In this document: positions 31,093 through 41,216 of the stretch, one piece after another
Numbering within the stretch: the stretch's first letter is position 1
How the letters are laid out: each line of letters begins with the position of its first letter
Source: Vibrio tapetis subsp. tapetis
GTDB taxonomy: Bacteria; Pseudomonadota; Gammaproteobacteria; Enterobacterales; Vibrionaceae
DNA: 64,000 nt
Direction of reading: 5' to 3'
Assembly (NCBI RefSeq): GCF_900233005.1
Contig: NZ_LT960611.1
Span: 2,976,001 to 3,040,000 of the forward strand
Notes under the pieces: generated by a model
Seen by the model: only the letters and a program-made list of their open reading frames with translations
The model's database searches: none
What the model was told of the DNA's origin: nothing
Program-made: the position numbers and the translations under genes

Positions 31093-31122
31093 AAGACCAG
31101 CCGAAAGGCTGGTCTTTTTTTT
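31093..31122 (+). terminator. Rho-independent terminator of tpiA
   Basis: AAGACCAGCC-GAAA-GGCTGGTCTT hairpin, GNRA loop, nine-T run. Confidence 0.93.
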
Positions 31123-31190
31123 TGGGAAAAAGAAAAAGACGGAAAACGGAAACAGATGGCGCTTTGGGTTAATACATTTGTACTGGCATA

Positions 31191-31214
31191 AAAAAACCGC
31201 TGAACATCAGCGGC
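31191..31214 (-). terminator. Rho-independent terminator of pfkA
   Basis: CCGCTGA-ACA-TCAGCGG hairpin. On the minus strand a seven-T run follows, reading out of pfkA. Confidence 0.85.
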
Positions 31215-31246
31215 TTCTATCTCTAACTTACAATCGTTGATTTGGC

Positions 31247-32209
31247 TTAGAAAAGCTCTTCAGCAACTTTGTATAGGTCATTACGTACTGGACGTTTCAT
31301 GTTCTCGATAGCATCAATGATGTCATGGTGAACAAGTTGCTCTTTCTGAATACCGACACAGCGACCACCGTGACCTTCTTGTAGAAGGTGTACAGCGTAG
31401 TTACCCATGCGAGAAGCGAGAACACGGTCAAACGCTGTTGGACGACCACCACGTTGAATGTGACCAAGAACCGTAGCACGAGTCTCACGACCGGTTGCTT
31501 CTTCGATATCTTTTGCTAGCTCGTTTGCATCCATCATTAGCTCAGTAAGCGCAATAATTGCGTGTTTCTTACCTTTGGTGATGCCTTCTTCGATGCTTGC
31601 AATCAACTCATCTTTGTTCAAGCCATTTTCAGGCGTGATGATGTACTCACAACCACCTGCAATCGCAGACATTAGTGTCAAATCACCACAGTGACGACCC
31701 ATGATCTCTACAATAGAAATACGTTGATGTGAAGATGATGTATCACGTAAACGGTCAATCGCATCAATAACGGTGTTCAATGCTGTTAAGTAACCGATCG
31801 TGTAATCTGTACCTGCAATGTCATTATCGATTGTGCCAGGAAGTCCGATACATGGGTAACCCATCTCAGTTAACTTCTTCGCACCCATGTATGAACCATC
31901 ACCACCGATAACCACAAGGGCATCGATACCGTGTTTCTGCAAGTTCTCAATGGCTTTTTCGCGCACTTCCACTTCTTTAAACTCAGGGAAACGTGCAGAA
32001 CCTAGGAAAGTACCGCCTTTATTAATCACATCAGAAACACTAGAGCGATCCAGTTTTTCAATACGACCTTCATACAGACCTAAGTAACCATCATATACAC
32101 CAAATACTTCAAGGCCTTGAGTAAGTGCTGTGCGAACCACACCACGTACTGCTGCATTCATACCTGGGGCATCGCCGCCACTTGTTAAAACACCGATCTT
32201 CTTAATCAT
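31247..32209 (-). CDS. pfkA: 6-phosphofructokinase
   Basis: Phosphorylates fructose-6-phosphate with ATP, the committed glycolytic step. I use the ATG ([16 protein letters not shown], 320 residues, E. coli length). A GTG two codons earlier is possible, but AGAGGGTGAG is best spaced for the ATG. ATP loop GGDGS (about 102-106), catalytic aspartate D128 in PGTIDNDI, and substrate motif IMGRHCGD are present. It is the PfkA type, allosterically regulated by ADP and PEP in E. coli. Next to fieF as in E. coli. The 267-bp gap to fieF holds nothing further recognised. Confidence 0.98.
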   Translation of the reverse strand: MIKKIGVLTSGGDAPGMNAAVRGVVRTALTQGLEVFGVYDGYLGLYEGRIEKLDRSSVSDVINKGGTFLGSARFPEFKEVEVREKAIENLQKHGIDALVVIGGDGSYMGAKKLTEMGYPCIGLPGTIDNDIAGTDYTIGYLTALNTVIDAIDRLRDTSSSHQRISIVEIMGRHCGDLTLMSAIAGGCEYIITPENGLNKDELIASIEEGITKGKKHAIIALTELMMDANELAKDIEEATGRETRATVLGHIQRGGRPTAFDRVLASRMGNYAVHLLQEGHGGRCVGIQKEQLVHHDIIDAIENMKRPVRNDLYKVAEELF

Positions 32210-32476
32210 GCTCACCCTCTGATCTCTGGGAATCTTAATTATTAATTCTAGCTGCCATCACTGGCGAAATCTTTTGCTTATTAACGCCGTGTTACAATTA
32301 CATAATGAACAGTAAGCACGACGTATTTATGAAATTTTTTTACTTATGAAAGAGTATTACAACTATGCTAACAAACTTTGTTGATTCATATCACTAACAA
32401 ATGGAGTTTATGTCATTTTAACAAAAGATGGTTAACTCTTTACCATTTATCTCAATTATTGGTGCTTTATTACGAA

Positions 32477-33385
32477 CTACCAGTCACTTTGCTTCTGTTC
32501 TTTTTCAGTATTTAACACCACAGACAGTGGATCCTGGTGAATCAACACATCAGCCTGATCAAAATGATCCATCAAAATCACCTCAACCTGATCAGAAATA
32601 CGATGAGCTTCGATCAAAGGAATCGTATCTTCAAGCTCGAGATGCAACTGAATAAAACGTACAGGGCCAGACATTCTCGTTCTCAATTGATGTACTCCGA
32701 GTACCCCGTCCACTGACAAAGAGAGCTCTTTAATTTTCGTTAGCTCTTCTTCCGGCAACTGCCTGTCCAACAATGACTGAATCGCCTCAGTGACCATTTT
32801 GTACGCGCTATAAAGAATAAATACCCCAATACCTATAGCAAAGACCGCATCCGCTTGACCAATCCCATACCAACTCAAGCCTAACGCAACCATAATGGCA
32901 ACATTCATATAAAGGTCAGATTGGTAATGAAGTGAATCAGCGGCGATCGCTTGGCTGCCCGTTTTTCTAACTACGTGCTTTTGAAACGTCACTAACGCGC
33001 CGGTCAATACAATAGCGAACGCACTAACATAGATTCCGAGTTCAGGAGAATGCAGTTCATGAGGGCGGAAAAAGCGATCGATACCGTTCAATATCAAGAA
33101 GCAAGCGGATCCAGAAATAAACATCGCCTGTGCCAAAGCGGCTAACGATTCAGCTTTTCCGTGACCAAACGTATGCTCTTTATCCGCCGGTTGTAAGGCA
33201 TAACGTAAAGCCAATAAGTTCACACCAGATGCTGCAATATCTAAAATAGAATCAATTAGCGATGCCAACAAACTCACTGAGCCCGTCACCCACCAAGCCA
33301 TTACTTTCACTATTAACAAAATAGTTGCAACGGCTGTTGCTAGCCAAGCGGCCAATGTTACTAAGCGAGCATAAGAAGAATTCAT
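32477..33385 (-). CDS. fieF: Ferrous-iron/zinc efflux pump FieF (cation diffusion facilitator)
   Basis: Proton-coupled exporter of Fe2+ and Zn2+ in the inner membrane. 302 residues: six membrane helices (to about 210) and a cytoplasmic ferredoxin-like domain. Transport-site residues are D45 and D49 in LIDSILD on helix 2 and the HxxxD pair in LHYQSDLY on helix 5, the same set as E. coli YiiP. Neighbour of pfkA as in E. coli. The chemoreceptor gene separates it from cpxP here. Confidence 0.95.
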   Translation of the reverse strand: MNSSYARLVTLAAWLATAVATILLIVKVMAWWVTGSVSLLASLIDSILDIAASGVNLLALRYALQPADKEHTFGHGKAESLAALAQAMFISGSACFLILNGIDRFFRPHELHSPELGIYVSAFAIVLTGALVTFQKHVVRKTGSQAIAADSLHYQSDLYMNVAIMVALGLSWYGIGQADAVFAIGIGVFILYSAYKMVTEAIQSLLDRQLPEEELTKIKELSLSVDGVLGVHQLRTRMSGPVRFIQLHLELEDTIPLIEAHRISDQVEVILMDHFDQADVLIHQDPLSVVLNTEKEQKQSDW

Positions 33386-33620
33386 AACGTCATAAGTTTC
33401 TAAAATTTGCAGTCATTATAACCCAAATCTTAGCGTATTTTATAGTCACGTGCGCAACAGGGCTTTAAGCGAAGCCAGCTCTAAAGGCATGCCTACTGGT
33501 AAAAATTTCACGAAATAGCACGCACTTCAAACTTGCCCGCTATAAGCCTTTATTTTCATATTGAATATTATATTTATAAGATACACTGCCAAGATCAAAA
33601 AATGAAAGAGTGTGCATATT

Positions 33621-35258
33621 ATGTTCGTTAGTAATTTAAGCTTAAAATATAAGATCGCGCTGCCTGTCGCGCTGATCATTTCTCTATTTGCTGTCACGTT
33701 TACAGCGGCGATCATCGCTTTCAACAAACAGGCCAATTACAACCTAGACTACAGCGAACACATCAAACCGGTTCAACTCGCTCTAGACGACGCCTATCGC
33801 GATCTTTATCAGGCTGAAGTGGCCGTTTTAGGTTTAGCGAATACCACATCAGAAGACAAAGTAGCCAATTACATTGCCCTTTATAGAGACGAAACCAAAA
33901 AAACGTACAAGCGCATCGCTACCGCACAAATGGCAATCGATCGCGGATTCCTTGAGGCCTCTCATCAGACAAACCTTGATACTGCGCTCACGTTATTTAA
34001 CCAATGGACAGCGTTGAATGAAAAAATTGTCACGAACCCGGCTCAGGCCAACAATACGCACCAAAAAATGAGCGACGACTTGCATCGAACATTCACACCC
34101 TTGGTGAAAAACCTAAAAACCATCAAAGACCAAATGGATGAAAATGCAAAAGCCTTAGAGGTACTGAAAATTAATGCTATTGACGATGCGAAAACCACAA
34201 TGGAAGTCGGCGGTACATTAGCATTAGTCATTGCAGCAGCATTAACCATGCTATTAACTAAAAGCATCATGACACCAATCCGACGAATCAACGCGGTAAT
34301 GGAAGATATTGCCAATGGTGACGGAGACCTCACAGCCCGGTTACCGATAGAGAGCAAAGATGAACTCGGCCAACTCGCAAGCACATTCAATCTGTTTACA
34401 CAAAAAATCCAACACACGATCAGTGATGTGATCTCTGCATCCACGACCGTGCGTCTTGAAATGGACAAGTTCAATCAAATTACTCATCAGGTAATGGTAA
34501 AAGCCCAGAGCCAACAACATGAAAGCGATGCCGTTGCAACGGCGGTTAACGAACTCAGTGCCACCAGCGCCTTGGTCAGCGACAACGCAAATTCAGCATC
34601 CGAATCTAGCCAGCAAGCGAGTGGCGAAGCTGGGACCACCGATACGCTCATTCAACACACCATTGAATCTATTTCAGAGCAAGCTAATGAGCTTCAACAA
34701 GCATCGAACGTAGTGAACTCACTCGAAAATGACGTGACTAATATCGCTTCTATCTTAGATGTTATACGAGGGGTCGCGGAACAAACCAATTTATTGGCAC
34801 TCAATGCGGCCATTGAAGCAGCACGAGCAGGTGAACAAGGCCGAGGTTTTGCGGTAGTAGCCGACGAGGTAAGAGCACTCGCCAGTAAAACACAACATAG
34901 TGCTGGCGAAATACAAAGCATGATTGAAAAGCTTCAAGTCGGCTCTCAGCAAGCAGTAAAAGTGATGGCGATTAGCCAAACCAACAGTGCTGAAATGGAA
35001 ACTCAAGCTCAGGAAGTCGGCCTGTCACTGCAAACGATCATGGGTTCAATCACCACAATGAATGAGCTCAATATGCATATTGCTAGCGCGGCAGACGAAC
35101 AACGCAGTGTGAGTGAAGACGTGAATAGTAACATTCAGTCTATTGCTGAAAGCAGCCACCAAATGGTAGGACTGGTCGCCAATGCGGAAACCGCCTATCA
35201 CTCTTTATCTGAACAGTGTGAACGATTAGACCAACTGGTAGGGCAATTTAAAGTCTAG
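33621..35258 (+). CDS. Methyl-accepting chemotaxis protein
   Basis: Transmembrane receptor controlling CheA. Start [14 protein letters not shown] (GAAAGAG about 11 bases before). A GTG three codons earlier is too close to the ribosome site. 545 residues: helix 1 about 13-35, a periplasmic four-helix-bundle sensor about 36-190, helix 2 about 194-213, HAMP about 214-268 ([20 protein letters not shown]), then the signalling hairpin with tip [20 protein letters not shown]. No C-terminal pentapeptide for CheR. Ligand unknown. It sits between fieF and cpxP, which are neighbours in E. coli, so it is an insertion in the ancestral order. Confidence 0.93.
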   Translation: MFVSNLSLKYKIALPVALIISLFAVTFTAAIIAFNKQANYNLDYSEHIKPVQLALDDAYRDLYQAEVAVLGLANTTSEDKVANYIALYRDETKKTYKRIATAQMAIDRGFLEASHQTNLDTALTLFNQWTALNEKIVTNPAQANNTHQKMSDDLHRTFTPLVKNLKTIKDQMDENAKALEVLKINAIDDAKTTMEVGGTLALVIAAALTMLLTKSIMTPIRRINAVMEDIANGDGDLTARLPIESKDELGQLASTFNLFTQKIQHTISDVISASTTVRLEMDKFNQITHQVMVKAQSQQHESDAVATAVNELSATSALVSDNANSASESSQQASGEAGTTDTLIQHTIESISEQANELQQASNVVNSLENDVTNIASILDVIRGVAEQTNLLALNAAIEAARAGEQGRGFAVVADEVRALASKTQHSAGEIQSMIEKLQVGSQQAVKVMAISQTNSAEMETQAQEVGLSLQTIMGSITTMNELNMHIASAADEQRSVSEDVNSNIQSIAESSHQMVGLVANAETAYHSLSEQCERLDQLVGQFKV

Positions 35259-35288
35259 TGAGTAACACAAGGTGAGATCATAAATAAA

Positions 35289-35315
35289 AACAAGCGGCTT
35301 AATAAGCCGCTTGTT
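35289..35315. terminator. Bidirectional terminator between the chemoreceptor and cpxP
   Basis: AACAAGCGGCTT-AAT-AAGCCGCTTGTT hairpin with A/T runs on both flanks, between convergent genes. Confidence 0.85.
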
Positions 35316-35339
35316 TATTACTTCGTTGTACTTTCTCGC

Positions 35340-35852
35340 TTACGAATCAGATTTACGATCTTGACGCTCTTCAAATCGTTCTTGGCAATCTTGCATACGC
35401 TCTGCTTGTAGCTCTTTAAACTTAGCTTTTTGCTCTGCGGTTAAAATGCTCATCGCTTTATGCTGCTTCTCTAACATGCTTACACGACGTTCAGCTTGTT
35501 TAGTGACCATTTCGTTTGCCAGCGTTTGCGCAGCTTGCTCATCAAAGGTATCCGCTAAAACAAGATCTTGTACTTTTTGTTGATGGGCTTGCATGTTGGC
35601 AAACATTTCTGAATTCTTACCTTTGCCCGCTTCACGACCTTGCTGGCGAAGTTCTTTAAACTGCTCTTTCTGATCGTCAGTTAAATCTAGTTGGCGCATT
35701 ACTCGTTTATCCATACCACCACATTTTTTAGCGAAGTGGTTGCCGCCTTTGTGGTCGCCTCCTTTACCGCCACCGAAAGCAAATGCGCTTGCAGAACCGA
35801 AAGCAATAGGAAGTACAGCAGCTGCGATGACCATTTTTTTAGCTAGTTTCAT
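35340..35852 (-). CDS. cpxP: CpxP-family periplasmic stress protein (LTXXQ)
   Basis: Periplasmic inhibitor of CpxA and chaperone-like adaptor. 170 residues. Signal peptide 1 to about 25 (MKLAKKMVIAAAVLPIAFGSASAFA). Two LTxxQ motifs, LTDDQKEQF (about 57-65) and LTAEQKAKF (about 137-145), define the Spy/CpxP family. It has a glycine-, lysine- and histidine-rich N-terminus (GGGKGGDHKGGNH) that might bind metal. Divergent from cpxRA with a perfect CpxR box between, the same as E. coli. Confidence 0.93.
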   Translation of the reverse strand: MKLAKKMVIAAAVLPIAFGSASAFAFGGGKGGDHKGGNHFAKKCGGMDKRVMRQLDLTDDQKEQFKELRQQGREAGKGKNSEMFANMQAHQQKVQDLVLADTFDEQAAQTLANEMVTKQAERRVSMLEKQHKAMSILTAEQKAKFKELQAERMQDCQERFEERQDRKSDS

Positions 35853-35945
35853 AATCTTTTCCTCAGAAGTTTGATATCGACCTGCTGTCTTTACAGCGGT
35901 TGAGTATAGATTACGACTTTCAATGTAAAGTGGTGTTTAGGAATC

Positions 35946-35960
35946 GTAAAGATACGTAAA
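35946..35960. promoter_or_regulatory. CpxR box between cpxP and cpxRA
   Basis: GTAAAGATACGTAAA is a perfect GTAAA-N5-GTAAA direct repeat, the CpxR consensus, 94 bp before cpxP and 62 bp before cpxR. A further GTAAAG lies about 20-30 bp nearer cpxP. Confidence 0.9.
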
Positions 35961-36021
35961 GAGCCCTAGAGCAGCGTTCTTTTATGAGTATTATTAATAA
36001 TAGAAACGAGAAGAGGCGATT

Positions 36022-36711
36022 ATGGCAAATATCCTATTGGTTGATGATGATGTAGAACTCACCAGCTTATTAAAAGACATTCTTAGTTATGAAGGTTTCA
36101 ATGTTATGGAAGCCAATGACGGCATTGCCGGACTGGCCGCCGTCAATAATGACACCGACCTTATCTTACTTGATAACATGATGCCGAGAATGAACGGCAT
36201 GGAAATGCTAAAAAAGCTGCGCGAAGATTGGCAAACTCCCGTACTCATGTTGACGGCTAAAGGCGAAGAAATCGATCGCGTTATAGGGCTAGAACTGGGA
36301 GCGGATGATTATTTGCCTAAGCCTTTTTCAGACCGAGAACTGCTGGCTCGTATACGCGCCATACTGCGCCGTACCCAGTCGATAACAGAATCAGACAAAC
36401 AAACTGACCGCTTAAGCTACCAAGAAATTGTACTTTATCCAGGTAAACAAGAAGCGTACTACGCAGAAAATTTACTTGACCTCACCACCACAGAATTCGC
36501 TCTTCTGAGCCACTTCGTTGCTCACCCTGGCGAGATCATTACTAAAGAGAATCTCAGTTTAGATGTATTAGGTAAACGCCTTGCACCTTTCGATCGAGCT
36601 ATTGATATGCATGTCTCCAACTTGAGAAAAAAATTGCCGCTTCGTAGTGATGACAAACCTCGTATCAAAACGTTAAGAGGCCGTGGTTATTTGTTAGTTG
36701 AGGGTGGCTAA
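36022..36711 (+). CDS. cpxR: Envelope-stress response regulator CpxR
   Basis: OmpR/PhoB-family regulator activated by CpxA upon envelope protein misfolding. 229 residues. Receiver domain 1 to about 115 with acidic pocket D8-D10 region (VDDDVE), phospho-acceptor D51 in LILLDNMMP, and K101-type lysine in DYLPKPF. Winged-helix domain about 130-229 (RAIDMHVSNLRKKLP, IKTLRGRGYLL). Its stop overlaps the cpxA ATG (TAATG). Autoregulated by the CpxR box upstream. Confidence 0.97.
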   Translation: MANILLVDDDVELTSLLKDILSYEGFNVMEANDGIAGLAAVNNDTDLILLDNMMPRMNGMEMLKKLREDWQTPVLMLTAKGEEIDRVIGLELGADDYLPKPFSDRELLARIRAILRRTQSITESDKQTDRLSYQEIVLYPGKQEAYYAENLLDLTTTEFALLSHFVAHPGEIITKENLSLDVLGKRLAPFDRAIDMHVSNLRKKLPLRSDDKPRIKTLRGRGYLLVEGG

Positions 36712-38075
36712 TGAAACTCCCAACGATATCTAGCTTATATGGGCGAATCTTCGCTATCTTTTGGTTTACCATGTTGCTGGTATTGTTCGCAGTGCTCGCT
36801 GTTCCACATTTAGATCCAAGGCAATCTCATCAAATAACTAAAGATCACCTACAGCGAATTGAAAAGATAACTAAAATCGTTGAACGACGTTATGGCGATG
36901 CCCCTAACCTAACCAGAACGCTTCAACAAATGAAAGAGCACAACAAGCACAAGCCTGGGCCAGAGTTCTACCTGACCGATTTGGAAGGTAATCTCATTAC
37001 CCAAGAAAGAGGAAGGCAAAAACGCTACGTGCAAAACTTTATCTCTGACATCGACTTAACCAGCCAGCCCAAACAGAAGCTGTATGGCCGTATCATGTTA
37101 GCCGGGCCATTTCCTATCAAAATCGCCAAACAAGACTTACTGCTGTTTAGCGCCATCAAGTGGAACCAGCCCCCTTCTTTTTTAATTAAGCTTTTTGACC
37201 GACCATTCCAACTATTGTTGGTTGTAATGGCCGTTTCCACCCCACTGCTACTTTGGCTCGCTTGGGCTCTGAGTCAACCTGCACGCCGTTTAGAACAAGC
37301 CGCACAGCGAGTCGCAAAAGGCGAGTTTGTTGTTGATCCTAACCTTGAAAAAGGCCCCAGTGAATTTCGTCAAGCGGGTGCAAGTTTCAACCAAATGGTG
37401 CTGGCGGTAAATCAAATGATTTCGGGTCAACAGCGGCTACTATCCGACATTTCACATGAGCTCCGCTCACCATTAACACGTCTACGTATGGCTAATGCCT
37501 TAGCCACACGAAAACAAGGCAGCAGTAGTGAATTACAACGTATCGACACCGAAGCCGAACGTTTAGAGCAAATGATTAGCGAGCTTTTAAAACTGTCTCG
37601 AATGCAAGTCAACAGTCATCAAGAAAGGGAAACCCTCAGCGCACAAGCCCTATGGGGAGCATTGCTAGACGATGCGCAATTTGAAGCCGAGCAATGCAAT
37701 AAAACACTGCAATACCAAGCTGTGCCTAATTGCCAGATTAGCGGCAACCCTAGCCTGCTAATGAGTGCGCTTGAGAATATTGTCCGTAATGCCATTCATT
37801 ACAGCCAGCATTCGATTCAAATCAGCTTCAACCATACATCAGATAACATCACCATTGTTGTTGAAGATGATGGAAATGGTGTTCCGGAAGAAGAGCTTAT
37901 CGACATATTTAGGCCATTTTATCGAGTATCGACCGCTCGAGACCGCCACTCTGGCGGCGCGGGACTGGGGCTTGCCATTACCGAAAGCGCTATTCGCCAG
38001 CATAATGGGCAAATTGTTGCGAGCAAGAGTCAACTCGGCGGCTTACAAGTGTCGATCACACTACCCACCACCTAA
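36711..38075 (+). CDS. cpxA: Envelope-stress sensor histidine kinase CpxA
   Basis: Inner-membrane kinase/phosphatase for CpxR. 454 residues: helix 1 about 10-32, periplasmic PAS-like sensor about 33-165, helix 2 about 167-188, HAMP about 189-240, phospho-acceptor H249 in [16 protein letters not shown] box [11 protein letters not shown]1 [10 protein letters not shown], and G2 GGAGLGLAI. Translationally coupled to cpxR. No terminator is recognised after it. trmL begins about 100 bp downstream. Confidence 0.96.
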   Translation: MKLPTISSLYGRIFAIFWFTMLLVLFAVLAVPHLDPRQSHQITKDHLQRIEKITKIVERRYGDAPNLTRTLQQMKEHNKHKPGPEFYLTDLEGNLITQERGRQKRYVQNFISDIDLTSQPKQKLYGRIMLAGPFPIKIAKQDLLLFSAIKWNQPPSFLIKLFDRPFQLLLVVMAVSTPLLLWLAWALSQPARRLEQAAQRVAKGEFVVDPNLEKGPSEFRQAGASFNQMVLAVNQMISGQQRLLSDISHELRSPLTRLRMANALATRKQGSSSELQRIDTEAERLEQMISELLKLSRMQVNSHQERETLSAQALWGALLDDAQFEAEQCNKTLQYQAVPNCQISGNPSLLMSALENIVRNAIHYSQHSIQISFNHTSDNITIVVEDDGNGVPEEELIDIFRPFYRVSTARDRHSGGAGLGLAITESAIRQHNGQIVASKSQLGGLQVSITLPTT

Positions 38076-38176
38076 ACCCTATTTTATCTGCCCCGCTAGC
38101 GCGAGTTTTCACCTTGCTTGCGCTCGGGGTTTGCTCCTATACTGACCGCACTTTCCCAACCAGATATGACATTCTC

Positions 38177-38653
38177 ATGCTTGATATTGCTTTATTCGAA
38201 CCAGAAATCGCACCCAATACAGGTAACATTATCCGCCTTAGTGCCAACTGCGGAGCAAACTTGCATCTTATTGAACCGCTAGGGTTTGATTTGGAAGAGA
38301 AGAAACTACGTAGAGCGGGTTTGGATTATCACGACCTTACTCACGTAAAACGCCACAAAGATTTTGCTGCGTTTGTTGATTATTTAGAACAACGAGACGG
38401 TGATTACCGCTTGTTTGCCTGCACCACCAAAACAACAGGCCATCATGTGGATGCTAAGTATCAAGAAGGCGATGTTTTACTGTTTGGCCCAGAAACCAGA
38501 GGCTTACCTGCAGACTTCATCGAAAGCCTTCCAATGGAACAGCGCATTCGCATCCCAATGATGCCTGATAGCCGCAGCTTAAACCTATCTAATGCGGTTG
38601 CCATCATTGCATTCGAAGCATGGCGTCAACTCGGATTTAAAGACGCCGTCTAG
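38177..38653 (+). CDS. trmL: tRNA (cytidine(34)/uridine(34)-2'-O)-methyltransferase TrmL
   Basis: SPOUT methyltransferase that 2'-O-methylates the wobble base of tRNA-Leu. Start ATG giving [21 protein letters not shown], 158 residues, like E. coli YibK. A longer frame from a TTG upstream is not family-like. Knot motifs [13 protein letters not shown] (about 14-26), [11 protein letters not shown] (about 100-110), and the [12 protein letters not shown] segment (about 130-141) form the SAM site. Weak ribosome site. Position after cpxA is a Vibrio arrangement. Confidence 0.95.
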   Translation: MLDIALFEPEIAPNTGNIIRLSANCGANLHLIEPLGFDLEEKKLRRAGLDYHDLTHVKRHKDFAAFVDYLEQRDGDYRLFACTTKTTGHHVDAKYQEGDVLLFGPETRGLPADFIESLPMEQRIRIPMMPDSRSLNLSNAVAIIAFEAWRQLGFKDAV

Positions 38654-38716
38654 TTATAGACCAAAATTCACTGCGATCACAAAAATACAGAAACGGGTTA
38701 CACACTAAGAATACAA

Positions 38717-38747
38717 AAAAAGCAGCCTCATCAATGGGCTGCTTTTT
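38717..38747. terminator. Bidirectional terminator between trmL and fxsA
   Basis: AAAAAGCAGCC arm pairs with GGCTGCTTTTT across a 9-base loop, between convergent genes. Confidence 0.82.
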
Positions 38748-38780
38748 CGTTCTAGTGAACACGGTGAACTCTGTATTCTT

Positions 38781-39302
38781 TTAATTTAGACGATTTCTGT
38801 CGTTGTCATCGTCGTCTTTTTTCTGGTATTCACCTTCAAACGTATCACCCTCTTTATAGTTATCTTGACGATTAAACGGATCTTGTTCAAAAGGGTTGCC
38901 TTGCTGAAAGTGACTGTGAGACTGAAAACCACCCGCAGCCATGTTGTTTACTTTCACTTTGCTCATTAACTGCTTAGCAAGCCATGCACGTGGCGCTGGA
39001 AGTAAAACTGTCATGCCAAATACATCAGTCATGAATCCAGGAGTAAGCAGCAGGACTCCGGCAACCGCTAGCATCACGCCCTCAACAATTTGTTGAGCAG
39101 GCAACTCACCTTGCTGTAAACGGCTTTGCACAGACATCAGAGTTTGCAAACCTTGGCTGCGCACCAACGTGGCACCAAAAAATGCTGTAATAATCACTAG
39201 GCCAATGGTCGGCCACATACCTAAAACGCCACCGACTTGAATAAACAAACTGATTTCAATAATGGGTACGGCGATAAATAGTAATAATAGAATCGGGAAC
39301 AC
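38781..39302 (-). CDS. fxsA: FxsA family membrane protein
   Basis: Inner-membrane protein named for suppressing F exclusion of phage T7 in E. coli when overexpressed. Natural role unclear. GTG start with a strong TAAGGAGGACTC ribosome site, 173 residues. Hydrophobic segments about 2-18, 24-45 and 76-98, with FxsA core motifs (PIIEISLFIQVG, LLTPGFMTDVFG). The C-terminal tail is acidic, glutamine-rich and extra (about 120-173). Divergent from aspA, as in E. coli. Confidence 0.9.
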   Translation of the reverse strand: MFPILLLLFIAVPIIEISLFIQVGGVLGMWPTIGLVIITAFFGATLVRSQGLQTLMSVQSRLQQGELPAQQIVEGVMLAVAGVLLLTPGFMTDVFGMTVLLPAPRAWLAKQLMSKVKVNNMAAGGFQSHSHFQQGNPFEQDPFNRQDNYKEGDTFEGEYQKKDDDDNDRNRLN

Positions 39303-39391
39303 GAGTCCTCCTTAGGTCATTGTAACCAGTGTATTGCTTTGCCCTTCAAACAACAAATTTTCGCCTTAAAAAAACGCGATGTGATCGTGTT

Positions 39392-39405
39392 TTGATTATC
39401 ATGCA
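39392..39405. promoter_or_regulatory. Candidate FNR-type site upstream of aspA
   Basis: TTGATTATCATGCA matches the FNR consensus TTGAT-N4-ATCAA at 8 of 10 defined positions, with a TGTGA half CRP site just before it (39380-39384). It is about 190 bp before aspA, far for direct activation. The 287-bp fxsA-aspA gap shows no other clear element. Confidence 0.35.
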
Positions 39406-39589
39406 AATATTCACAAAATAAACTCAAAAAGGTGATCTAGCTACTATTTTTATGCCTCCAGTTCGTTATGATGAGCACCAGAAGTCAGGAGAGATTTTAC
39501 CAGCCAAAAACTCTGACGAATGGATTCTTAAAAACAGAACTGGCTAATAATACTATTTATTATCAGAATAATATTCTAAGGATCCCAGT

Positions 39590-41047
39590 ATGACTAAGAC
39601 TCAAGATCTTAATCAAACTTCTCTAAATACTGCGACTCGCGTCGAAGAAGATCTACTAGGCCAACGTCACGTTCCCGCTGATGCGTATTACGGTATTCAT
39701 ACCCTACGCGCTATTGAAAACTTCAATATCTCCAACAGCACCATCTCTGATGTACCCGATTTCGTTCGCGGTATGGTCATGACGAAAAAAGCCGCAGCTC
39801 TAGCAAACAACGAACTCGGTGTACTGCCTAAAGACGTTGCTAAATACATCGTAGAAGCTTGTGATCTGATCCTAGATACAGGAAAGTGCATGGATCAATT
39901 CCCGTCAGATGTATTCCAAGGCGGCGCAGGCACTTCTGTAAACATGAATACCAATGAAGTGATCGCCAACGTTGCCCTTGAATTAATGGGTAAGGCAAAA
40001 GGCGAGTACGACTTCATTAATCCAAATGATCACGTCAATAAGAGCCAGTCGACTAACTGTGCTTACCCTACGGGTTTCCGTATTGCCGTTCACATTAGCC
40101 TTAGCAAGCTAATCGAAGCGATTGAATACCTTAAAGGTGCATTCGAACTCAAAGAACAAGAATTCGCGACAGTTTTAAAGATGGGCCGAACCCAGCTTCA
40201 AGACGCTGTTCCTATGACGGTAGGTCAAGAGTTCCGAGCATGGAAGGTTACGTTCAACGAAGAAGTTCGTAATTTAGAATACACAGCGAAATTACTGCTA
40301 GAAGTTAACCTTGGCGCAACCGCTATTGGTACCGGACTAAATGCCGCTGAAGGCTATCAACAACTTGCCGTTAAACATTTAACTCAAGTAACAGGCCTAG
40401 AGTGTGTGCCAGCTGAAGATTTAATCGAAGCAACCTCAGACTGTGGTGCTTACGTAATGGTTCACGGCGCACTTAAACGCCTTGCGGTTAAAATGTCGAA
40501 AATCTGTAACGACTTACGTCTGCTTTCATCGGGTCCACGCGCTGGCCTAAATGAGCTGAACTTACCTGAGCTTCAAGCGGGTTCTTCAATCATGCCGGCA
40601 AAAGTAAACCCTGTCGTTCCTGAAGTCGTTAACCAAGTGTGCTTTAAAGTTCTAGGCAACGACAATACTATCTCGTTTGCCGCAGAAGGTGGCCAATTAC
40701 AACTGAATGTAATGGAACCTGTTATCGCACAAAGCATGTTTGAATCGATGACGATTCTTACTAATGCTTGTATTAACCTGCGTGACAAGTGCATCGACGG
40801 CATCACAGTAAACAAAGAAGTCTGTGAAGCGCACGTCTTCAACTCTATCGGTATTGTTACTTATCTTAATCCTTACATTGGCCACCACGAAGGTGACATC
40901 GTAGGTAAGATTTGTGCTGAAACAGGTAAAAGCGTTCGTGAAGTAGTACTTGAACGCGGCCTACTCACAGAAGAAGAGTTAGACGATATTTTCTCTGTTG
41001 AAAACCTAATGCATCCAAAATATAAAGCAAAACGCTACGAAGCATAG
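39590..41047 (+). CDS. aspA: Aspartate ammonia-lyase
   Basis: Reversibly splits aspartate into fumarate and ammonia, feeding fumarate respiration. 485 residues, fumarase/aspartase superfamily. Signature [11 protein letters not shown] (about 327-337) holds the catalytic serine of the mobile loop. The [10 protein letters not shown] segment (about 116-125) and the [13 protein letters not shown] segment (about 145-157) build the active site; the latter differs from fumarase (NMGQSSND) and marks aspartase. CTAAGGATC ribosome site. Followed by dcuA after a terminator-like hairpin, so the two may be partly co-transcribed. Confidence 0.96.
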   Translation: MTKTQDLNQTSLNTATRVEEDLLGQRHVPADAYYGIHTLRAIENFNISNSTISDVPDFVRGMVMTKKAAALANNELGVLPKDVAKYIVEACDLILDTGKCMDQFPSDVFQGGAGTSVNMNTNEVIANVALELMGKAKGEYDFINPNDHVNKSQSTNCAYPTGFRIAVHISLSKLIEAIEYLKGAFELKEQEFATVLKMGRTQLQDAVPMTVGQEFRAWKVTFNEEVRNLEYTAKLLLEVNLGATAIGTGLNAAEGYQQLAVKHLTQVTGLECVPAEDLIEATSDCGAYVMVHGALKRLAVKMSKICNDLRLLSSGPRAGLNELNLPELQAGSSIMPAKVNPVVPEVVNQVCFKVLGNDNTISFAAEGGQLQLNVMEPVIAQSMFESMTILTNACINLRDKCIDGITVNKEVCEAHVFNSIGIVTYLNPYIGHHEGDIVGKICAETGKSVREVVLERGLLTEEELDDIFSVENLMHPKYKAKRYEA

Positions 41048-41058
41048 TCTGTTGATCA

Positions 41059-41085
41059 GGGTCCAATCGAATTGGGCCCTTTTTT
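41059..41085 (+). terminator. Terminator between aspA and dcuA
   Basis: GGGTCCAAT-CGA-ATTGGGCCC stem (one G-U pair) followed by six Ts. Confidence 0.8.
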
Positions 41086-41216
41086 AGATTCTTATTTGGC
41101 GTTAAACCTTTACCTTTCATTTATACCGCCTAGAATCTATCCAAATTTCGAGATGGGAGCCTCAGCGCTGTCATTTCAACAAGAATTAAAATCAAAATGT
41201 AGAAGACGAGGTAATT

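Noticed and set aside
32210..32476. Promoter elements or a small RNA between fieF and pfkA
   Set aside because: AT-rich sequence only. I saw no hairpin with a T tract, and no Cra-type palindrome like the one expected at E. coli pfkA.
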